From: QHWK01 sp035315685
Lineage (GTDB): Bacteria > Acidobacteriota > Vicinamibacteria > Vicinamibacterales > CAVVIG01
Assembly (NCBI GenBank): GCA_035315685.1
Contig: DATFXR010000694.1
Span: 1 to 8,378 of the forward strand
Length of the DNA stretch: 8,378 bases
Reading direction: 5' to 3'
How positions within the stretch are numbered: position 1 is the first letter of the stretch; each line of letters starts with the position of its first letter. The notes under the pieces are model-generated. The model was not told where the DNA came from. It made no database searches and was given only the letters and a program-made list of their open reading frames with translations. Below, one piece after another: positions 5,526-8,378 of the stretch. Made by a program: the position numbers and the translations under genes.

Positions 5526-6935
5526 ATGTCGCTGCACCTCGTTCTCCTCCTCGGTTATTCGGCGCTGCTCGTCGGTCTCGGGTTGTGGATCGGCCGGCGC
5601 GTCGCGGGCACGCGGGACTTCTTCGTCGCCGGCCGCCGCCTCGGCCCCGGCCTCATCTTCTCGACCATGCTCGCCGCCAACATCGGCGGCGGATCGACGG
5701 TCGGCGCGACCGGTCTCGGTTATCGGGACGGTCTATCCGCCTGGTGGTGGGTCGGCTCGGCGGCGCTCGGGTCGGCGGTGCTCGCACTCTGGATCGGTCC
5801 GCGGATTCGGCGCGTGGCGGCGGCGCACGACCTCAAGACGGTCGGCGACTTTCTCGAACTGCGGTACGGACGCCACGTGCGCGCGAGCGTCTCCGTGCTG
5901 TTGTGGCTCGGATCGCTCGCGATTCCTGCCGGTCAGCTGATCGCCATCGCGACGATCCTCGACGTCGTCACCGGCATGCCGCGATACCTCGGCAGTCTCG
6001 TCGGCGGCGGCGTGGTGATCGCCTACTTCACGGCCGGCGGCCTGCTGACGTCGGCGTGGGTCAACATGGTGCAGCTCGCCGTGAAGCTGGCTGGATTCGC
6101 GCTGGCGCTGCCGCTCGCGCTCCATGACGTCGGCGGCTTCGGTGCGATCGCCGCCGTGCAGGCGGACAACCCGTCGTACTGGAACCCGTGGCACGGCGGC
6201 GCGTCCGGCGTGATGTATCTTGCGCTGCTCGGCCCGGCGTTCATCGTGTCGCCGGGTTTGCTGCAGAAAATCTACGGCGCGCGAGACGACCGTGCGGTAC
6301 GCCTTGGCGTCGGCTTGAATGCGGTCGGCCTGCTCGTCTACGCGGCCGTCCCGGTGCTGATGGGCATGATCGCGCGCTCGCGATTCCCGGACCTGCCGAA
6401 CAACGAGCTCGCGCTGCCGATGATCCTCATGCACGGCGTCCCGCCCGTGATCGGCAGCCTGGGACTGGCTGCGGTGTTCTCCGCTGAAATCAGCGCCGCC
6501 GACGCCGGTCTGTTCATGCTGACGACATCGCTGTCGCAGGATCTGTACAAGCGATTCCTGAATCCGGCGGCCGACGACGGCAACATGCTGACCGTGACGC
6601 GGGCTGCTGCGATCGCCTGTGGCGCGATCGCGGTGCTCATCGCGATCGTGGCGCCGACGATCATCGGCGTCATCGGCATCTTCTACGCGCTGCTCGGCGT
6701 CTCGCTGTTCGTCCCGATTCTCGCCGGGCTCTATTCGCGCCGCGCCGGAACGGCCGAGGCCGCTGCCGCGATCGCCGCCGGAGTCGTGACGATGGTGGCC
6801 GTGCAGTTCTTGACGGGCGGGCGCGGCCTTGCCGGCGCGTCGCCGGCACTGATCGGCATCGGCGCGGCGTCAGCTGGCTTCGCGATCGTGTTTCTCTCAC
6901 GGATGCGCGCGTATGAGCCTCAGCAAGCTGTTTGA
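5526..6935 (+). CDS. Sodium:solute symporter family (SSS, TC 2.A.21) transporter
   Basis: A 469-residue inner-membrane protein with about 12-13 hydrophobic segments, close to the usual size of SSS permeases. Diagnostic stretches: DFFVAGRRLGPGLIF (31-45) before the first core helix; AANIGGGSTVGATGLGY (50-66), matching the broken first core helix; KTVGDFLELRYG (104-115); YFTAGGLLTSAWVNMVQLAVKLAGF (167-191); and FSAEISAADAGLF...DLYKRF (318-344), equivalent to the PutP/vSGLT helix that contributes the sodium Ser/Thr pair. In that helix the second hydroxyl residue is Ala (S323-A324). The family imports amino acids, sugars, carboxylates or vitamins with sodium; the substrate here cannot be read from sequence. 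Its position between two exported amidohydrolases and two dehydrogenases suggests it imports a hydrolysis product. It starts 9 nt after the hydrolase stop with no Shine-Dalgarno and overlaps the SDR by 23 nt, both signs of an operon. Confidence 0.92.
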   Translation: MSLHLVLLLGYSALLVGLGLWIGRRVAGTRDFFVAGRRLGPGLIFSTMLAANIGGGSTVGATGLGYRDGLSAWWWVGSAALGSAVLALWIGPRIRRVAAAHDLKTVGDFLELRYGRHVRASVSVLLWLGSLAIPAGQLIAIATILDVVTGMPRYLGSLVGGGVVIAYFTAGGLLTSAWVNMVQLAVKLAGFALALPLALHDVGGFGAIAAVQADNPSYWNPWHGGASGVMYLALLGPAFIVSPGLLQKIYGARDDRAVRLGVGLNAVGLLVYAAVPVLMGMIARSRFPDLPNNELALPMILMHGVPPVIGSLGLAAVFSAEISAADAGLFMLTTSLSQDLYKRFLNPAADDGNMLTVTRAAAIACGAIAVLIAIVAPTIIGVIGIFYALLGVSLFVPILAGLYSRRAGTAEAAAAIAAGVVTMVAVQFLTGGRGLAGASPALIGIGAASAGFAIVFLSRMRAYEPQQAV

Positions 6936-7698
6936 TCTCTCGGAAAAGACCGCCGCGATCATCGGCGGCGGATCCGGGATCGGCGAGGCGGTCGCGATCG
7001 GCGCGGCGCAGCTCGGCGCCACCGTCGTGGTCCTCGATGCGAACGAAGAGGCGGCGCGCCGCGTCGCCGCCGGGATCGGGTCGCACGCCAGCGCCGGCTC
7101 GCTCGACATCCGTGACGGGGCCGCGGTGAACGCGCAGCTCGAGAGCGTCGCGCACACCCGCAACGGCCTCGACATCGTCGTCTGCACGCCGAGCATCAAC
7201 GTGCGGAAGCCGATCCTGAACTACGAAGAGGACGAGTTCGATCGCGTCGTCGACCTGAATCTCAAGGGCAGCTTCAACGTGCTGCAGGCCGCCGGACGCG
7301 TGATGACGCGGCAGGGCTCCGGCAGCATCGTCGTGTTCGCGTCGATTCGCGCGCAGGTGGTCGAGCCGGGGCAATCGGTGTACGCGATGACGAAGGCCGG
7401 CATTCTGCAGCTGGTCCGAACCGGCGCGGCGGAGTTCGGTCCGTTCGGCGTGCGCGTGAATGCGGTCGGACCGGGCGTGGTCGAGACACCGCTCACCGCG
7501 CCGATCAAGGCGAACGCCGACTGGTTCGCTGCGTATGCGAACAAGAGTGCGCTGAAGCGATGGGCGCGTCCGGACGAGATGGTCGGACCGACGCTGTTCC
7601 TCGCGTCCGACGCGGCGAGCTACGTGACCGGGACGATACTGTTCGCCGACGGCGGATGGACGGCAATCGACGGTCGTTTCACGCCGCCGGGGATGTAG
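6913..7698 (+). CDS. Short-chain dehydrogenase/reductase (classical SDR), probably NAD-dependent
   Basis: A 261-residue cytoplasmic Rossmann-fold oxidoreductase of normal classical-SDR length. The cofactor motif is IIGGGSGIG (16-24), a TGxxxGxG variant with Ile in place of Thr17. The second strand ends VVVLDAN with D42, which normally selects NAD(H) over NADP(H). The catalytic tetrad is complete: N116 (DLNLKGSF), S144 (VFASIRA), Y157 and K161 (YAMTK). The C-terminal RVNAVGPGVVETPL and SYVTGTILFADGGW blocks are standard. Unusually, the structural NNAG motif after strand 4 is replaced by C91-T92-P93-S94. It presumably oxidises or reduces a hydroxy/keto group of a metabolite; substrate unknown. 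It overlaps the last 23 nt of the symporter gene, so the two are almost certainly co-transcribed and perhaps translationally coupled. The start is set by the length of the N-terminal LFDLSEKTAAI strand typical for the family. Confidence 0.94.
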   Translation: MSLSKLFDLSEKTAAIIGGGSGIGEAVAIGAAQLGATVVVLDANEEAARRVAAGIGSHASAGSLDIRDGAAVNAQLESVAHTRNGLDIVVCTPSINVRKPILNYEEDEFDRVVDLNLKGSFNVLQAAGRVMTRQGSGSIVVFASIRAQVVEPGQSVYAMTKAGILQLVRTGAAEFGPFGVRVNAVGPGVVETPLTAPIKANADWFAAYANKSALKRWARPDEMVGPTLFLASDAASYVTGTILFADGGWTAIDGRFTPPGM

Positions 7699-7787
7699 TC
7701 CTGAGGGCTGGGGGCTAGCTGTATCAGTGACGCGACGGGACTGCGGACTAAACGTAGCGCGAAGGCTTCAGCCGAGCGACACCAACG
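7699..7787. other. 89-bp gap with G-rich and small inverted repeat, possible weak promoter
   Basis: No gene is seen here. 7701-7722 is a degenerate (CTG)AGGGCTGGGGGCTAGCTG direct-repeat-like stretch. 7764-7773 is a small inverted repeat GGCT-TC-AGCC, set in CGCGAAGGCTTCAGCCGAGCG, with no T run, so it is not a convincing terminator. GTGACG (7727-7732) and TAAACG (7749-7754) with 16-nt spacing give only a poor match to a sigma-70 promoter. The dehydrogenase downstream lacks a clear Shine-Dalgarno site. It may be read through from the SDR or have its own promoter. Confidence 0.35.
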
Positions 7788-8378
7788 ATGACAACGACAA
7801 CGCACAAGATTGCGGTAATCGCCGGAGACGGCATCGGCAAGGAAGTGATACCCGCCGGGATGGCGGCAATCGAGAGGGCGACTCGCGGCACCAGTGTCGC
7901 GGTCGGGTTCACGGAGCTGCCGTGGGGATGCGAGCACTATCTCGCGAACGGCCGGATGATGGCCGACGATGGGTTCGAACAGCTCGCCGGCTACGACGCG
8001 ATCTATCTCGGGGCGATCGGCGCGCCCGGTGTACCCGATGGCGTCTCCGCCGCGATGATCCTTCAGATCCGGCAACGCTTCGATCAGTACGTCAACCTCA
8101 GGCCGATGCGTCTGCTGAACGGAATCGCATCGCCACTCGCGAGCCGTACGCCGGCGGACATCGACATGATCTGCGTCCGCGAGAACTCCGAGGGTGAGTA
8201 CTCGGGCGTCGGCGGACGCATCCATCGCGGCACCGCGCACGAGGTGGCGCAGCAGGTCGGCGTCTTCACGCGTCACGGCATCGAGCGGATCCTCCGCTAC
8301 GCGTTCGAGCTGGCGGCGGCGCGGCCGCGGCGGCTGCTCGCGAGCGCGACGAAGTCCAACGCGCTGACCCACTCGATG
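7788..8378 (+). CDS. Tartrate/D-malate dehydrogenase-like (isocitrate/isopropylmalate dehydrogenase family), C-terminus beyond window
   Basis: The first 197 residues of an NAD-dependent beta-decarboxylating dehydrogenase, in frame to the right edge with no stop; relatives have about 350-360 residues. It begins MTTTTHKIAVIAGDGIGKEV, and overall it follows tartrate dehydrogenase and E. coli DmlA (D-malate dehydrogenase) closely: CEHYLANGRMMADDGFEQL, FDQYVNLRPMRLL, VRENSEGEYSGVGGRI, FTRHGIERILRYAFELA, SATKSN. Substrate- and catalysis-related residues present are R95, R105, R131, Y138 and K189; the metal-binding aspartates lie outside. The specificity loop differs: GAIGAPGVPDGVSAAM stands where DmlA has a W-P-D...DHISLWG stretch, so the substrate may not be malate or tartrate. 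Such enzymes convert 2-hydroxy-3-carboxy acids to 2-oxo acids plus CO2. It starts 89 bp after the SDR with no clear Shine-Dalgarno. The family is secure; the substrate is not. Confidence 0.88.
   Translation, partial: MTTTTHKIAVIAGDGIGKEVIPAGMAAIERATRGTSVAVGFTELPWGCEHYLANGRMMADDGFEQLAGYDAIYLGAIGAPGVPDGVSAAMILQIRQRFDQYVNLRPMRLLNGIASPLASRTPADIDMICVRENSEGEYSGVGGRIHRGTAHEVAQQVGVFTRHGIERILRYAFELAAARPRRLLASATKSNALTHSM

Noticed and set aside
7758..7778. Hairpin terminator between the SDR and the dehydrogenase
   Set aside because: The stem is only three to four pairs with a very short loop and is not followed by a T tract.
7620..8372. A 250-codon minus-strand open reading frame opposite the SDR end and the dehydrogenase
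   Set aside because: The plus strand encodes a clear dehydrogenase open to the window edge; the antisense translation shows no domain.

Overview
This is an 8.4 kb piece of a high-GC, densely coded bacterial chromosome with almost no intergenic space. The GC-rich codon use, a periplasmic or lipoprotein peptidase set, weak Shine-Dalgarno signals and short AT- or G-rich tandem repeats in the gaps suggest a soil or environmental lineage such as Acidobacteriota (Vicinamibacteria-like). That placement is an inference from style; no marker gene is present.

Layout: two head-to-head transcription units diverge from one point near 3340-3355. Leftward (minus strand) run an M20 zinc peptidase/deacylase (2060-3334), an M28 metallopeptidase lipoprotein (320-2050) 9 nt behind it, then, after a 145-bp repeat-bearing gap, a class-III aminotransferase cut by the window edge (1-174). 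Rightward (plus strand) run two tandem paralogues of exported P1/S58-family Ntn hydrolases of NylC type (3354-4400 and 4452-5516), a sodium:solute symporter (5526-6935), an NAD-type short-chain dehydrogenase (6913-7698, overlapping the symporter by 23 nt), and, after an 89-bp gap, a tartrate/D-malate dehydrogenase-like enzyme cut by the right edge (7788-8378).

Taken together (inference), the region looks like a catabolic locus: exported hydrolases (M28 lipoprotein and two P1 enzymes) cleave peptides or amides outside the cytoplasm, the symporter imports a product, the M20 enzyme removes a remaining acyl or peptidyl group, and the aminotransferase, SDR and beta-decarboxylating dehydrogenase feed the carbon skeleton into central metabolism. 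NylC/DmpA/BapA relatives act on unusual amides (beta-peptides, D-amino acid amides, omega-amino acid oligomers), so an unusual amino-acid substrate is a reasonable hypothesis but unproven.

The most notable non-coding feature is the divergent start region. A single 7-bp element reads as TATTGT on the plus strand and TACAAT on the minus strand, placed so that both transcripts would be leaderless or nearly so. The three real gaps each contain different short repeats. No RNA genes, insertion sequences, CRISPR arrays or convincing terminators were seen.
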